A stretch of 58,396 nt of DNA from an uncultured bacterium (GCA_905214345.1 CAJMLV010000017.1:1-58396), one strand, 5' to 3'; positions 1-8,477 are shown, counted from the first letter of the stretch. Notes: generated by a model from the sequence alone, not told the origin. Made by a program: numbers and translations.

Positions 1-436
1 TGAGCTCCCCCCGGCAGCGCTTTTTGAACACGTCGATGCTGCAACGCAGCGCGGGAAAGGTGAAGTAGATCAGTCCCAGCGGAGTGATCAGGTCCAGGTG
101 GGGCAGGGTACTGCCGGTAATACCGCCCACGGCATCGGCCAGCAGGTTCCAGTATTTGTAATACAGCAGAATCCCTACGCCGCCGCCGATGGACAGCAAC
201 AAAAAGACCACCCGCAGTACTTTGGAAGAGCTTTTGCCGATGACCAGCCCGCAGACCCATGTCAGCAGGGTGGCCCCAGCCAGCACCAGCGCCAGCGGGC
301 GGTTGGAAGGATCATAGCAATAAAAGGCGTAGTTGGCCGCCAACAGAAAATAAGGCCGTGCCACCCGGGGCAGGGCATAGTGGATCAGGGCGACCACCGC
401 AAAAAAGGCCAGATACAACAGGGAGGTTATCGTCAT
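1..436 (-). CDS. MBOAT-family membrane O-acyltransferase (partial)
   Basis: The gene is cut by the left window edge; about 145 N-terminal codons are visible from an ATG at 436. The protein opens with alternating hydrophobic helices and contains a TPLGLIYFTFPALRCSID-like stretch. This resembles the 'PLGISFYTFQ...YxxD' block of AlgI/DltB-type membrane-bound O-acyltransferases, which move acyl groups onto exported polysaccharide or cell-wall polymers. The catalytic histidine region lies outside the window. It is the last visible gene of the polysaccharide operon, so O-acetylation of the glycan made by that operon is a reasonable inference. The family call is fairly secure; the substrate is unknown. 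Confidence 0.75.
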   Translation of the reverse strand, partial: MTITSLLYLAFFAVVALIHYALPRVARPYFLLAANYAFYCYDPSNRPLALVLAGATLLTWVCGLVIGKSSSKVLRVVFLLLSIGGGVGILLYYKYWNLLADAVGGITGSTLPHLDLITPLGLIYFTFPALRCSIDVFKKRCRGEL

Positions 437-468
437 TCCTTTACACCATCCTCACTCTATGCCCCGTA

Positions 469-858
469 TCAGCCGTTGGGGCCGGGTTTGTCATCCTTGG
501 TTTGCCGCAAAGCCTTTTCCAGTTCCCGCACCCGCTTTTCCAGGATAGCGTTGGCCTGGGTCAGGCGCTTGGATTTTTCCGCCAATTGGCTGATGGCGAT
601 GCTCAGGGACAGCAGCACCAGCAGCACAAAGCAGAACATCAGCATAAATACCAGGTTTACCGGCATTTCCACATCCATGATGTCCCGCAGCACATACACC
701 ACATACGGGAAAATGGCAAAGATCAGCAAAACAAGGGAAAGGCACATCCAGAGCAGGCTGTATTTCACCGTCATCTTGCCGTGCTTGAGCAGCACAAAAA
801 TGATGACCAGCAGAATCAGCGCACCCAGGATCATAAAGGCCTGAAATTTATCTGTCAT
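469..858 (-). CDS. DUF2304 membrane protein
   Basis: A 129-residue protein with three predicted membrane helices (about residues 7-25, 33-52 and 66-90) followed by a charged, coiled-coil-like C-terminus (about 92-120). Size and layout match DUF2304 proteins, which are often encoded beside dolichyl-phosphate-mannose-synthase-like GT2 enzymes. Here the GT2 gene lies immediately upstream in the operon. A role as membrane partner of that glycosyltransferase is inference from this pairing. ATG start with a GAGGGGTG ribosome-binding site just upstream. Confidence 0.75.
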   Translation of the reverse strand: MTDKFQAFMILGALILLVIIFVLLKHGKMTVKYSLLWMCLSLVLLIFAIFPYVVYVLRDIMDVEMPVNLVFMLMFCFVLLVLLSLSIAISQLAEKSKRLTQANAILEKRVRELEKALRQTKDDKPGPNG

Positions 859-900
859 GGGGCACCCCTCAAAATAGTAGTGTCAGAACCGCTGCAAATG

Positions 901-1620
901 TTACGGTTTGTGGACCTGCTTGATGGAAAGGCGGTCGATGATGAGTGAAAGAGAGACCTTGACCATGTAATACACGCTCTTGAAGCTGGAAATGCTGGAA
1001 ACGCCGCCCTGGCGCTCGTGCATCACCACCGGGGCTTCGCCCACACGGAACCCGGCCAGGCAGGCAGCCAGGATGGCTTCCGGTTCGGGGTAGTCGGCGG
1101 CATAATGGCGGGCGAAATACTCGGTCATGGCTTTGCCGGTGGCCCGGAAACCGCTGGTCACATCCAGAACCCGGCGCCCGCAGAGCAAAAAGATCATGGC
1201 GCTCAGAAAACGGATGCCCACCCGGCGCATAAAGCTGGTCTGGAATCCTTCCCGGCGGATGAAGCGGCTGCCGATGCACATGTCCAGCTTGCCCTCCAGC
1301 ACGGGGGTCACGATGTTTTTCAGGTAGGCGGGGTCGTGCTGACCGTCGCCGTCCATCTGTACCGTTACGTCGTAGCCGTTGGCCGCGGCGTACACATACC
1401 CGCACTGGATGCCGCCGCCGATACCCAGGTTCACCGGCAGGTCCAGATATTCATATCCGTGCTCTTTCAGCAGCGCGGCGCTGTGGTCGGTGGAGCAGTC
1501 GTTGATGACCAGATAGTCCACCTCCGGGCAGAGCTCGCGCAGGCGTTCCACAGTCTTGACGATGTTGGCCTCCTCATTGTAGCAGGGGATCAACACCAGG
1601 ATCTTGGCCTTGGTTTGCAA
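901..1620 (-). CDS. Family 2 glycosyltransferase (polyprenyl-phosphate glycosyltransferase-like)
   Basis: A 239-residue GT-A fold enzyme. The N-terminal LVLIPCYNEEANI motif and the DGDGQHD metal/nucleotide-sugar motif at residues 90-96 are typical of the DPM1-like branch of GT2. It lacks the C-terminal membrane pair of the longer homologues; the adjacent DUF2304 protein may supply membrane contact (inference). The start is TTG at 1620, chosen because a GAGGTG site sits 5-6 nt upstream and no ATG fits. Probably transfers a sugar to undecaprenyl phosphate for surface-polymer assembly; donor unknown. Confidence 0.85.
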   Translation of the reverse strand: MQTKAKILVLIPCYNEEANIVKTVERLRELCPEVDYLVINDCSTDHSAALLKEHGYEYLDLPVNLGIGGGIQCGYVYAAANGYDVTVQMDGDGQHDPAYLKNIVTPVLEGKLDMCIGSRFIRREGFQTSFMRRVGIRFLSAMIFLLCGRRVLDVTSGFRATGKAMTEYFARHYAADYPEPEAILAACLAGFRVGEAPVVMHERQGGVSSISSFKSVYYMVKVSLSLIIDRLSIKQVHKP

Positions 1621-1677
1621 AACAACACCTCATGTCTTTGTCGGGTGCCGCACACAGGCGGCGCCCGGAATCACGGT

Positions 1678-2904
1678 TCAGACCGTTCCGTTCAGAATAA
1701 AATCCTCCAGCCGGCGCAGCAGCTGTGCCCGGCGGTAATGGGCCAGATAATAATCCTTGGCCCGGCGGCCCATCTCGGCCCGTTGTTCACCGGTCATGGC
1801 ATACAGCCGGTTCAGGTTGGCGGCAAGGGCCCTCGCGTCGCAGGCGGGGCTGGAAAGTCCGCCCGCTTCCTGCACGGCGGCAAAACCCGCCCCGTCCATG
1901 CTGGCCAGCACCGGTTTTCCGGCAGCCATGTAGCTGGCTACCTTGGCAGGTACGGTCAGCCCCAGGTCGGGGGAATCGGACAGGGATACGATCAGGGCGT
2001 CGGCCAGCTCGGTAAAGCGGGGAATATCCGCCGCCGGTACGCTGCCGTAAAAGGTTACATAGTTTTCGGCGCCGCGTTCGGCAACAAACCGTTCCAGAGC
2101 GGCCCGGCTCATGCCGTCGCCCACCAGCAGCAGGTGCAGTTTGTCCGCACCGTTTTTGCGGGCCAGCCCCACCGCATTGATCACCGTTTCCAGGCTTTGG
2201 GCGGGGGTAAAGGTGCCGGTGAACACCAGATTGAACTGCCCGTCAAACTGTTCGTGCAGGTCCTCGTCAAAGAGGGGGCAGGCGTAAAAATCCTCGCAGT
2301 ACTGCGGGATCACCGCCACATCGGCAGGGGCTTTGCCGGTGCGCTGCACCAGACGCTGCTGCAAAAGATCACTCATGGCGATCAGACGGTCACAGCGCTT
2401 GTACAGCCAGTCGCTGACACCCTGGGCAATGCCCCGCAGCAGTTTGTTTTTCACTGGCAGAACGCTGTACAGGTTTTCCGGCCAGATGTCCAGCACATAG
2501 TTGGTCAGGGGAATGTGATGGCGCCGGGCATAGCGGATGGCGGGCCAGCACATGAGCACCGGGCTGGTATTGAAGCAGAACACCGCATCATACCCGCCGG
2601 GCAGACGGTGCAGATTGCCTGCTGCATACAGCGGCCAGCTGACGTAGTTCAGGAAGATGTTCACGCTGGTGTTGCCCCGACGGGGCAGTTCCTTGGCCCG
2701 GAACACCTGCGCGGTCTTGTAGTATTCTTCAAAAGGACCGTGAGGGCCGTAGCCGTCGAACCATTCGCCCTTGGGGTAGTTGGGCAGTCCGCACAGCACG
2801 TCCACCTCCAGCCCGTCGGCCAGAAACCCTTCCACAATATCGTTGATGCGGAAGTTCTCCGGCCAGAAGTGCTGGGTCACGACCAGAATTCGTTTTTTCG
2901 GCAT
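1678..2904 (-). CDS. Family 4 glycosyltransferase, WbuB-like (L-fucosamine transferase candidate)
   Basis: A 408-residue GT-B enzyme beginning MPKKRILVVTQHFWPENFR. The N-terminal acceptor domain and C-terminal donor domain ('FTGTFTPAQ', 'LLLVGDGMSR', 'ADIPRF', 'VPAKVASYMAAGKPVL') match WbuB-type GT4 enzymes, several of which transfer N-acetyl-L-fucosamine. The neighbours encode the complete UDP-L-FucNAc pathway, which strengthens that assignment; the acceptor is unknown. The open frame extends upstream to 3003, but the ATG at 2904 is preferred because it has a purine-rich site upstream and the extension would overlap the preceding gene. Confidence 0.8.
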   Translation of the reverse strand: MPKKRILVVTQHFWPENFRINDIVEGFLADGLEVDVLCGLPNYPKGEWFDGYGPHGPFEEYYKTAQVFRAKELPRRGNTSVNIFLNYVSWPLYAAGNLHRLPGGYDAVFCFNTSPVLMCWPAIRYARRHHIPLTNYVLDIWPENLYSVLPVKNKLLRGIAQGVSDWLYKRCDRLIAMSDLLQQRLVQRTGKAPADVAVIPQYCEDFYACPLFDEDLHEQFDGQFNLVFTGTFTPAQSLETVINAVGLARKNGADKLHLLLVGDGMSRAALERFVAERGAENYVTFYGSVPAADIPRFTELADALIVSLSDSPDLGLTVPAKVASYMAAGKPVLASMDGAGFAAVQEAGGLSSPACDARALAANLNRLYAMTGEQRAEMGRRAKDYYLAHYRRAQLLRRLEDFILNGTV

Positions 2905-2926
2905 TGGGTGTCCCCACGCCCTTTCC

Positions 2927-4066
2927 TTATTGTTTGCGCCACACCATCTTGTTGACCACACCGGTGTAGCTCTGGATGATCTTGACGACCTTGTTGGATA
3001 CATCCTCGGTGTAGTAAGGCACGGGGATGCCGTTGTCGCCGTTGGCGTTCATGGCCACGGCGGTTTCCACTGCCTGTTCCACGCCGCCTTCCCGGATACC
3101 CGCCAGCACAAAGCAGGCCTTGTCCAGGGCTTCGGGACGCTCGGTGGAAGTGCGGATGCAGACGGCGGGGAAGGGATGCCCCACACTCAGGAAGAAGCTG
3201 GATTCTTCCGGCAGAGTGCCGGAGTCGCTCACCACGCAGAAGGCGTTCATCTGCAGATGGTTGTAGTCATGGAAGCCCAGAGGCTCATGCAGTTTGACCC
3301 GGGGGTCCAGCTTGAATCCCATGGCATCCAGGCGCTTGCGGCTGCGGGGATGGCAGGAATACAGGATGGGCATGTCGTAGGTCTCGGCCAGATGGTTGAT
3401 GGAGGTAAACAGATCGATGAAGTTCTGCTCGGTGTCGATATTCTCCTCCCGGTGGGCCGAAAGCAGGATGTAGCGGTGGGGTTCCAGACCCAGGCGCTCC
3501 AGCACGTTGCTGGCTTCGATCTTTTCCAGGTTGGCGTGCAGCACTTCCGCCATGGGGCTGCCGGTGACAAAGGTGCGCTCCTTGGCGGTACCCTCGGCGT
3601 TCAGATACCGGCGGGCATGCTCGGAATAGCACATGTTCACGTCTGCAATGTGGTCCACAATGCGGCGGTTGGTCTCCTCGGGCAGGCACTCGTCAAAGCA
3701 GCGGTTGCCGGCTTCCATGTGGAAGATGGGAATGTGCAGCCGCTTGGCGCCGATGGCGGACAGGCAGCTGTTGGTGTCGCCCAGAATCAGCAGTGCGTCG
3801 GGTTTCTGTTCCGCCATCAGGGCGTAGCTCTTGGCAATGATGTTGCCGATGGTCTCGCCCAGGTCCTTGCCCACAGCGTCCAGATAGAAATCCGGTGCCC
3901 GCAGGCCCAGATCCTCAAAGAAAATCTGGTTCAGGGTGTAGTCATAGTTCTGCCCGGTGTGAACCAGAATCTGGTCGAAATATTTGTCGCATTTCTTGAT
4001 GACAGCGCTCAGCCGGATGATCTCCGGGCGGGTGCCGATGATGGTCATGAGTCTGAGTTTTTTCAT
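2927..4066 (-). CDS. capG: UDP-N-acetylglucosamine 2-epimerase family, CapG/FnlC-type
   Basis: A 379-residue non-hydrolysing UDP-sugar 2-epimerase. Diagnostic segments are IGTRPEIIRLSAV at the N-terminus, HTGQNYDY, LGDTNS, HMEAGNR and SAHREENID. With CapE and CapF encoded upstream in the same operon, it most likely performs the last step, C2 epimerisation to UDP-N-acetyl-L-fucosamine, rather than making UDP-ManNAc as WecB does. The choice between CapG and WecB/MnaA rests on operon context. Start ATG with an AAAGGA site about 10 nt upstream. Confidence 0.87.
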   Translation of the reverse strand: MKKLRLMTIIGTRPEIIRLSAVIKKCDKYFDQILVHTGQNYDYTLNQIFFEDLGLRAPDFYLDAVGKDLGETIGNIIAKSYALMAEQKPDALLILGDTNSCLSAIGAKRLHIPIFHMEAGNRCFDECLPEETNRRIVDHIADVNMCYSEHARRYLNAEGTAKERTFVTGSPMAEVLHANLEKIEASNVLERLGLEPHRYILLSAHREENIDTEQNFIDLFTSINHLAETYDMPILYSCHPRSRKRLDAMGFKLDPRVKLHEPLGFHDYNHLQMNAFCVVSDSGTLPEESSFFLSVGHPFPAVCIRTSTERPEALDKACFVLAGIREGGVEQAVETAVAMNANGDNGIPVPYYTEDVSNKVVKIIQSYTGVVNKMVWRKQ

Positions 4067-4110
4067 GTTTCAGCAGTCCTTTTCATTGAAAATAAAGGAA
4101 AAGACGTACA

Positions 4111-4584
4111 TCAGACCGCCCACAGGTCCACTGCATACCGCCGCGGGTCTGCGGGATCGATAAAGACGGTCAGGCTGCCGTCGGACGGCAGGGGAGGCGC
4201 CACCCAATAAAAGCGGCTGCGCCCGATATAGGTGATGCCATCCACGGTATAATGGAACCGCACCGAAAAGTGCCGCATGTAGACCACAGGGCCGGAGTGC
4301 ATCAGCACACCGTCAAGGGTTCCGTCTGCCTGTCCGGTTACCCTGCGGCCTGTTTGCAGCAGCAGATGGTCCCGGTGCAGGGCCGCAGTGTGAACACACA
4401 GCAAAACGACGGCAGGTGCCAGAAAGACCACGGCCAAAGTCGCGCTTTCCGGACTGGATTTGAGGGCAAACTCAATAAGGCCGATCACGCCGCACAAAGC
4501 GAGCAAACTGCCCAGCACACCGCATTTGGTGGCAAACAGGCGGGTGACCGCTTTTTGGATAGAAACCGATAGTGTTACGGACAT
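4111..4584 (-). CDS. Membrane protein with DUF3592-like C-terminal domain
   Basis: A 157-residue protein of unknown function lying between capF and capG. Two hydrophobic helices at about residues 22-40 and 48-66 are followed by a soluble beta-rich region. That region contains 'VRFHYTVDGITYIGRS' and ends '...VFIDPADPRRYAVD', the pattern seen in DUF3592 domains. The frame runs upstream to 4683, overlapping capF, but the ATG at 4584 has a good AGAGGTG site and gives a clean membrane start. A structural or regulatory role in glycan export is possible but unsupported. Confidence 0.6.
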   Translation of the reverse strand: MSVTLSVSIQKAVTRLFATKCGVLGSLLALCGVIGLIEFALKSSPESATLAVVFLAPAVVLLCVHTAALHRDHLLLQTGRRVTGQADGTLDGVLMHSGPVVYMRHFSVRFHYTVDGITYIGRSRFYWVAPPLPSDGSLTVFIDPADPRRYAVDLWAV

Positions 4585-4642
4585 GTTCAACACCTCTTTT
4601 GGAAACAACAAATCCGTAAAAACAAGATGGAAAAATACCAGA

Positions 4643-5827
4643 TCAGACCTGCATGGCAAAGGTGTCGGGATGTTCCGGGTCAAAGGATTCGTTGGCCCAC
4701 ATCACGGTGACCATGTCGCCTTCGCCCACATTCTCAATGTTGTGGGTGTAGCCGCAGGGAATGTCCACCACCTGCAGCTTTTCCCCGGATACCCGGTACT
4801 CGATGACCTCGTCGGAGAAGATCTGCCGGAACCGGATGATGCCTTCCCCCTTGACTACCAGGAACTTCTCGTTCTTGGTGTGGTGCCAGTGGTTGCCCTT
4901 CACGATGCCGGGCTTGGAGATGTTCACGCTGACCTGGCCGCGTTCCGGCGTGCGCAGGAATTCGGTAAAGCTGCCGCGGTTGTCGCAGTGCATGTTCAGG
5001 TCGTAGGCAAACTCGTCGGTGGGCAGATAGGAGAGATAGGTGGAGTACAGCTTCTTTTCAAAGCTGCCGTCCTCCAGATCCGGCACCGCCAGGGTGGGCA
5101 GACCGTCGGTACCCAGGGCTGCAGCGGCTTTGCCGCCGCGGGCTTTGGCGAACCCCTGAATGGTTTCGGCCAGCTGCCCCAGGGTGACGGTATGCACCGG
5201 GTGGATGCGGCAGATGCCCGCATTGTCCCGCACCGCTTCGCCTTTTTCCATGGCATCCAGGATGCAGGCTACTACGTCGTCAATGTAGACCAGCGGCAGG
5301 GAATAGGCCGGGTCACGCACCTGGATGGGCAAACCGTGGGCTACATTATGGCAGAAGGTTGCCACCACGCTGTTGTAGTTGGGGCGGCACCATTTGCCGA
5401 ACACACCTTCCATGCGGAAAACGAACACCGGCGCGCCGGTACGCTGCCCGTGGGCGAAGATCGCCTGTTCAGCCTGCAGCTTGCTCTTGCCGTAGTCGTT
5501 GTCCAGCTCTGCCTGGATGCTGGAAGTCACCAGTACCGGGGCACGGCTGCCCGCTTCTTCCAGCAGGGAGAGCATAGTGTCGGTAAGACCGGCATTGCCG
5601 GCATAGAATTCGCTGGGGTCCTTGGGACGGTTGATGCCTGCCAGATGCACCACAAAAGCAGCCCGGCGGCAATACTCCGCCAGGGTCTCGGGGGTGTCGT
5701 CCTTTTCGAACAGCATCAGGTCGGTGTACCCCAGGGTTTTCAGGGTGGCCACCAGATTGCGGCCCACAAATCCGCCTGCGCCGGTGATCAGAACAGGGGA
5801 CTGCTTGTCAAACTCAGCACTTGCCAT
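4643..5827 (-). CDS. capF: CapF-type UDP-sugar reductase with C-terminal cupin
   Basis: A 394-residue two-domain enzyme. Residues 1 to about 260 form an SDR domain with the GAGGFVG NAD(P)-binding loop at 16-22 and an YGKSK active-site motif. From about residue 275 a cupin follows, containing 'KGNHWHHTKNEKFLVVKGEG', the histidine-rich metal-binding segment of CapF. CapF converts the CapE product to UDP-2-acetamido-2,6-dideoxy-L-talose using NADPH, between CapE and CapG. The start overlaps the end of capE by 14 bp, suggesting translational coupling. Confidence 0.9.
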   Translation of the reverse strand: MASAEFDKQSPVLITGAGGFVGRNLVATLKTLGYTDLMLFEKDDTPETLAEYCRRAAFVVHLAGINRPKDPSEFYAGNAGLTDTMLSLLEEAGSRAPVLVTSSIQAELDNDYGKSKLQAEQAIFAHGQRTGAPVFVFRMEGVFGKWCRPNYNSVVATFCHNVAHGLPIQVRDPAYSLPLVYIDDVVACILDAMEKGEAVRDNAGICRIHPVHTVTLGQLAETIQGFAKARGGKAAAALGTDGLPTLAVPDLEDGSFEKKLYSTYLSYLPTDEFAYDLNMHCDNRGSFTEFLRTPERGQVSVNISKPGIVKGNHWHHTKNEKFLVVKGEGIIRFRQIFSDEVIEYRVSGEKLQVVDIPCGYTHNIENVGEGDMVTVMWANESFDPEHPDTFAMQV

Positions 5828-6866
5828 CCTTGGCCAGCTCCTCTTTGATGTAATCGGTGGTTTTGATCTTGGCGATGGTTTCTTCCACGTTCAGACGGCG
5901 GGTGTTGTGGCTGGTGTAATCCTCGTCCGCCTGAGTGCGCACTTCGCCCTTGATGAAATATTTGTCGTAGTTCAGGTCGCGGTTGTCGGCGGAAACGCGG
6001 AAATAACCGCCCATGTCTTCGCTGCGGGTGCGCTCCTCCTTGGTCATCAGGGTCTCGTACAGCTTTTCGCCGTGGCGGGTGCCGATGATGCGGGTGCCGG
6101 TGTCGCCGAACAGGGCCTGTACGGCCTTGGCCAAATCACCGATGGTGGAAGCGTCGGACTTCTGGATGAACAGGTCGCCGGGACGGGCATGCTCAAAAGC
6201 GAACATGACCAGATCCACGGCCTCGTCCAGGTTCATCAGGAAGCGGGTCATGTTGGGGTCGGTGATGGTGATGGGGTTGCCCGCGCGGATCTGCTCCACA
6301 AACAGGGGAATCACCGAACCGCGGCTGGCCATGACGTTGCCGTACCGGGTGCAGCAGATGACCGGACCGCCCCGCTGGGCGGACACACGGGCGTTGGCAG
6401 TGATGACATGCTCCATCATGGCCTTGGAAATGCCCATGGCGTTGATGGGATACGCTGCCTTGTCGGTGGACAGGCAGACGACCCGTTCCACGTTGGCTTC
6501 AATGGCGGCATGCAGCATGTTGTCGGTGCCTTCGATGTTGGTGCGCACTGCTTCCATGGGGAAGAATTCGCAGGAGGGCACCTGCTTGAGGGCGGCGGCG
6601 TGGAAGATGTAGTTCACGCCGGGCATCACGTCCCGCAGGCTCTGGATGTTGCGCACGTCCCCGATGTAGAACTTGACTTTTTCGTAATGTTCGGGATAGT
6701 GGGCCTGCAGCTCATGGCGCATGTCGTCCTGCTTCTTTTCATCGCGGGAAAAAATGCGGATCTCCCCGATGTCGGTGGTCAGAAAATGCTTCAGAACGGT
6801 ATGTCCGAAGCTGCCGGTGCCGCCGGTGATCAACAGAGTTTTTCCCTTAAAAATCGTGTCTGCCAT
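5814..6866 (-). CDS. capE: CapE-type UDP-GlcNAc 4,6-dehydratase/5-epimerase
   Basis: A 350-residue SDR with a GGTGSFG cofactor loop (15-21) and an active site in which the usual SDR YxxxK is MGISK (Met144, Lys148), preceded by STDK. The Tyr-to-Met replacement is characteristic of the FlaA1/CapE inverting dehydratases. It carries out the first step of UDP-L-FucNAc synthesis from UDP-GlcNAc. It is the first gene of the polysaccharide operon and is transcribed away from pepT. The ATG at 6866 is preferred over the upstream one at 6914 because of the GGGAGG site directly before it. Confidence 0.9.
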   Translation of the reverse strand: MADTIFKGKTLLITGGTGSFGHTVLKHFLTTDIGEIRIFSRDEKKQDDMRHELQAHYPEHYEKVKFYIGDVRNIQSLRDVMPGVNYIFHAAALKQVPSCEFFPMEAVRTNIEGTDNMLHAAIEANVERVVCLSTDKAAYPINAMGISKAMMEHVITANARVSAQRGGPVICCTRYGNVMASRGSVIPLFVEQIRAGNPITITDPNMTRFLMNLDEAVDLVMFAFEHARPGDLFIQKSDASTIGDLAKAVQALFGDTGTRIIGTRHGEKLYETLMTKEERTRSEDMGGYFRVSADNRDLNYDKYFIKGEVRTQADEDYTSHNTRRLNVEETIAKIKTTDYIKEELAKDGKC

Positions 6867-6937
6867 GTTGGCCTCCCTGTATATTAAAATTGGTGTATCA
6901 TTGCCCGATGGCATAATTCGCCTTTATAATCTTCATA

Positions 6938-6966
6938 ATTCTATCATAAAAGTAACAACTTGAAAA
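6938..6966 (-). promoter_or_regulatory. Candidate sigma-A promoter of the polysaccharide operon
   Basis: On the minus strand TTTTCA (6961-6966), a 17-bp spacer and TAGAAT (6938-6943) lie in the AT-rich divergent gap before capE. The -35 box is only 4/6. Other TATAAT-like words nearby make the exact site uncertain. Confidence 0.4.
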
Positions 6967-6976
6967 GGCCCCTGTC

Positions 6977-7005
6977 TTGGAAAATGCTTCTTTTTATGTT
7001 ACAAT
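6977..7005 (+). promoter_or_regulatory. Candidate sigma-A promoter of pepT
   Basis: TTGGAA (6977-6982), a 17-bp spacer and TACAAT (7000-7005), 44 bp upstream of the pepT start. The gap is shared with the divergent capE promoter. Confidence 0.6.
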
Positions 7006-7048
7006 GTCAACGGTTTCCCAACTTTTTCAATCAAAGGAGATACCTTTT

Positions 7049-8272
7049 ATGCGTGCATATGAACGCTTCCTGCGGTATGCGCAGGTCTACACCACGTCCG
7101 ATCCGGACAGCACCAGCCATCCGTCCACCGCCCGCCAGCTGGACCTGGCCAAGATCCTGCACAAAGAGCTGCTGGACCTGGGCCTGACCGACGCCCGGGT
7201 GGATGAGCACGGCTATGTGTATGCCACGCTGCCCGCCACTGCTGGGTACGAAAAGACTCCCGGTCTGGGTTTTGTGGCCCATATGGATACCGCTCCGGAT
7301 GCTTCCGGCGAAAATGTCCGTCCCCAGCTGCATGAGAACTATGACGGCGGTGACGTGACCCTGCCCGCCACCGGCGATGTGATGCGTGTGAGCGAGTTTC
7401 CCTTCCTGGCTTCCATGAAGGGCCAGACCCTCATCACTGCCGACGGTACCACCCTGCTGGGCGCCGATGACAAGGCGGGCGTGGCCGAGATCATGACCAT
7501 GCTGGAACGTCTGCAGGCGGATGGCCGTCCCCACGGCAAGATCTGCGTGGCTTTCACCCCTGACGAAGAGGTGGGCCAGGGCGCCGACTTCTTTGATGTG
7601 GAAGGCTTCGGCGCTGCCTGGGCCTACACCGTGGACGGCGACGACGTGGGTGAAATCAACTACGAAAACTTCAATGCCGCCGGTGCGGTGGTGACGGTGC
7701 ATGGCTTCTCGGTACATCCGGGCAGCGCCAAGAACACCATGCGCAACGCCCAGAATATTGCCATTGAATACCACACCGCCCTGCCGGTGTTTTCCCGTCC
7801 CGAACACACCGAAGGGTATGAGGGCTTCTTCCATCTGTGCAGCATGGTGGGCGATGTGACCGAAGCCAAGCTGGGATATATCGTTCGCGATCATGACGCC
7901 GCACGTTTTGAGGCCCGCAAGGCTCAGATGCAGCATATTGCCGACTGCCTGAACGAAAAGTACGGTGCCGGTACGGTGGAACTGGAACTCTCTGACAGTT
8001 ACCGCAATATGGTGGAGCAGGTCAAGCCGCATTTCCACCTGGTGGAGAACGCCCGCAAGGCCATCCGTGCCGCCGGTCTGGAACCTATCGAAACGCCCAT
8101 CCGCGGCGGCACCGATGGCGCCACGCTCTCTTATAAAGGACTGCCTTGCCCGAATCTGGGTACCGGCGGTTTCAACTTCCACGGTCCCTTCGAGTGCATC
8201 ACCGTGGAGAAGATGGACCAGGCGGTGGAAGTGCTGCTGAACCTGGCGGACCTGTACAAGGACCACCAGTGA
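7049..8272 (+). CDS. pepT: Peptidase T (tripeptide aminopeptidase)
   Basis: A 407-residue M20B metallopeptidase that removes the N-terminal residue from tripeptides in the cytoplasm. Visible family motifs are HMDTAPD (His78, Asp80), LGADDKAG, the general-base segment PDEEVGQG, and RGGTDGATLS near the C-terminus; length fits the family. The frame opens at 6977, but the ATG at 7049 has an AAAGGAGA site 8 nt upstream and matches the usual PepT N-terminus. Monocistronic, with its own promoter; followed by the tRNA-Gly gene. Confidence 0.93.
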   Translation: MRAYERFLRYAQVYTTSDPDSTSHPSTARQLDLAKILHKELLDLGLTDARVDEHGYVYATLPATAGYEKTPGLGFVAHMDTAPDASGENVRPQLHENYDGGDVTLPATGDVMRVSEFPFLASMKGQTLITADGTTLLGADDKAGVAEIMTMLERLQADGRPHGKICVAFTPDEEVGQGADFFDVEGFGAAWAYTVDGDDVGEINYENFNAAGAVVTVHGFSVHPGSAKNTMRNAQNIAIEYHTALPVFSRPEHTEGYEGFFHLCSMVGDVTEAKLGYIVRDHDAARFEARKAQMQHIADCLNEKYGAGTVELELSDSYRNMVEQVKPHFHLVENARKAIRAAGLEPIETPIRGGTDGATLSYKGLPCPNLGTGGFNFHGPFECITVEKMDQAVEVLLNLADLYKDHQ

Positions 8273-8289
8273 GCTTGCCTCGTTTCGAC

Positions 8290-8318
8290 TTGACAAACCC
8301 GCATCGGTTTGGTATAAT
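8290..8318 (+). promoter_or_regulatory. Consensus sigma-A promoter of tRNA-Gly
   Basis: A perfect TTGACA (8290-8295), a 17-bp spacer and a perfect TATAAT (8313-8318), ending 13 bp before the mature tRNA 5' end. Most of the spacer is one arm of an inverted repeat whose other arm runs into the tRNA. Confidence 0.9.
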
Positions 8319-8336
8319 TACTTTCACCGATGCGGG
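8298..8336. repeat. 11-bp inverted repeat bracketing the tRNA-Gly -10 box
   Basis: CCCGCATCGGT (8298-8308) and its exact complement ACCGATGCGGG (8326-8336) are separated by 17 bp centred on the -10 box. The right arm includes the first five bases of the tRNA acceptor stem. The left arm should lie upstream of the transcription start, so the symmetry is in DNA rather than RNA. Confidence 0.75.
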
Positions 8337-8407
8337 ATTAGCTCATCCGGTAGAGTGACTGCTTCCCAAGCAGTAGGTGGCGAGTTCGAGACTCGTATCC
8401 CGCTCCA
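8332..8407 (+). tRNA. tRNA-Gly (anticodon CCC)
   Basis: The cloverleaf folds fully. The acceptor stem is GCGGGAT/ATCCCGC (7 bp), the D arm GCTC/GAGT, the anticodon stem ACTGC/GCAGT with loop TTCCCAA (anticodon CCC), and the T arm GCGAG/CTCGT with loop TTCGAGA. The discriminator is T and CCA is encoded (8405-8407). It reads GGG glycine codons. An intrinsic terminator follows at once, so this is a single-gene transcription unit. Confidence 0.97.
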
Positions 8408-8410
8408 AAA

Positions 8411-8445
8411 AGCGCACTGACATTTTGTTGGTGCGCTGTTTTTTG
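8411..8445 (+). terminator. Intrinsic terminator of tRNA-Gly
   Basis: AGCGCAC (8411-8417) pairs with GTGCGCT (8431-8437) across a 13-nt loop and is followed by a T-run. Confidence 0.85.
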
Positions 8446-8477
8446 TATCAGTATGGCTGTAAGGAGGTCGTCTGCTC

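Noticed and set aside
1018..2955. A 645-codon plus-strand frame opposite the glycosyltransferases
   Set aside because: Shadow frame; the minus-strand GT2 and GT4 motifs and ribosome-binding sites are clear.
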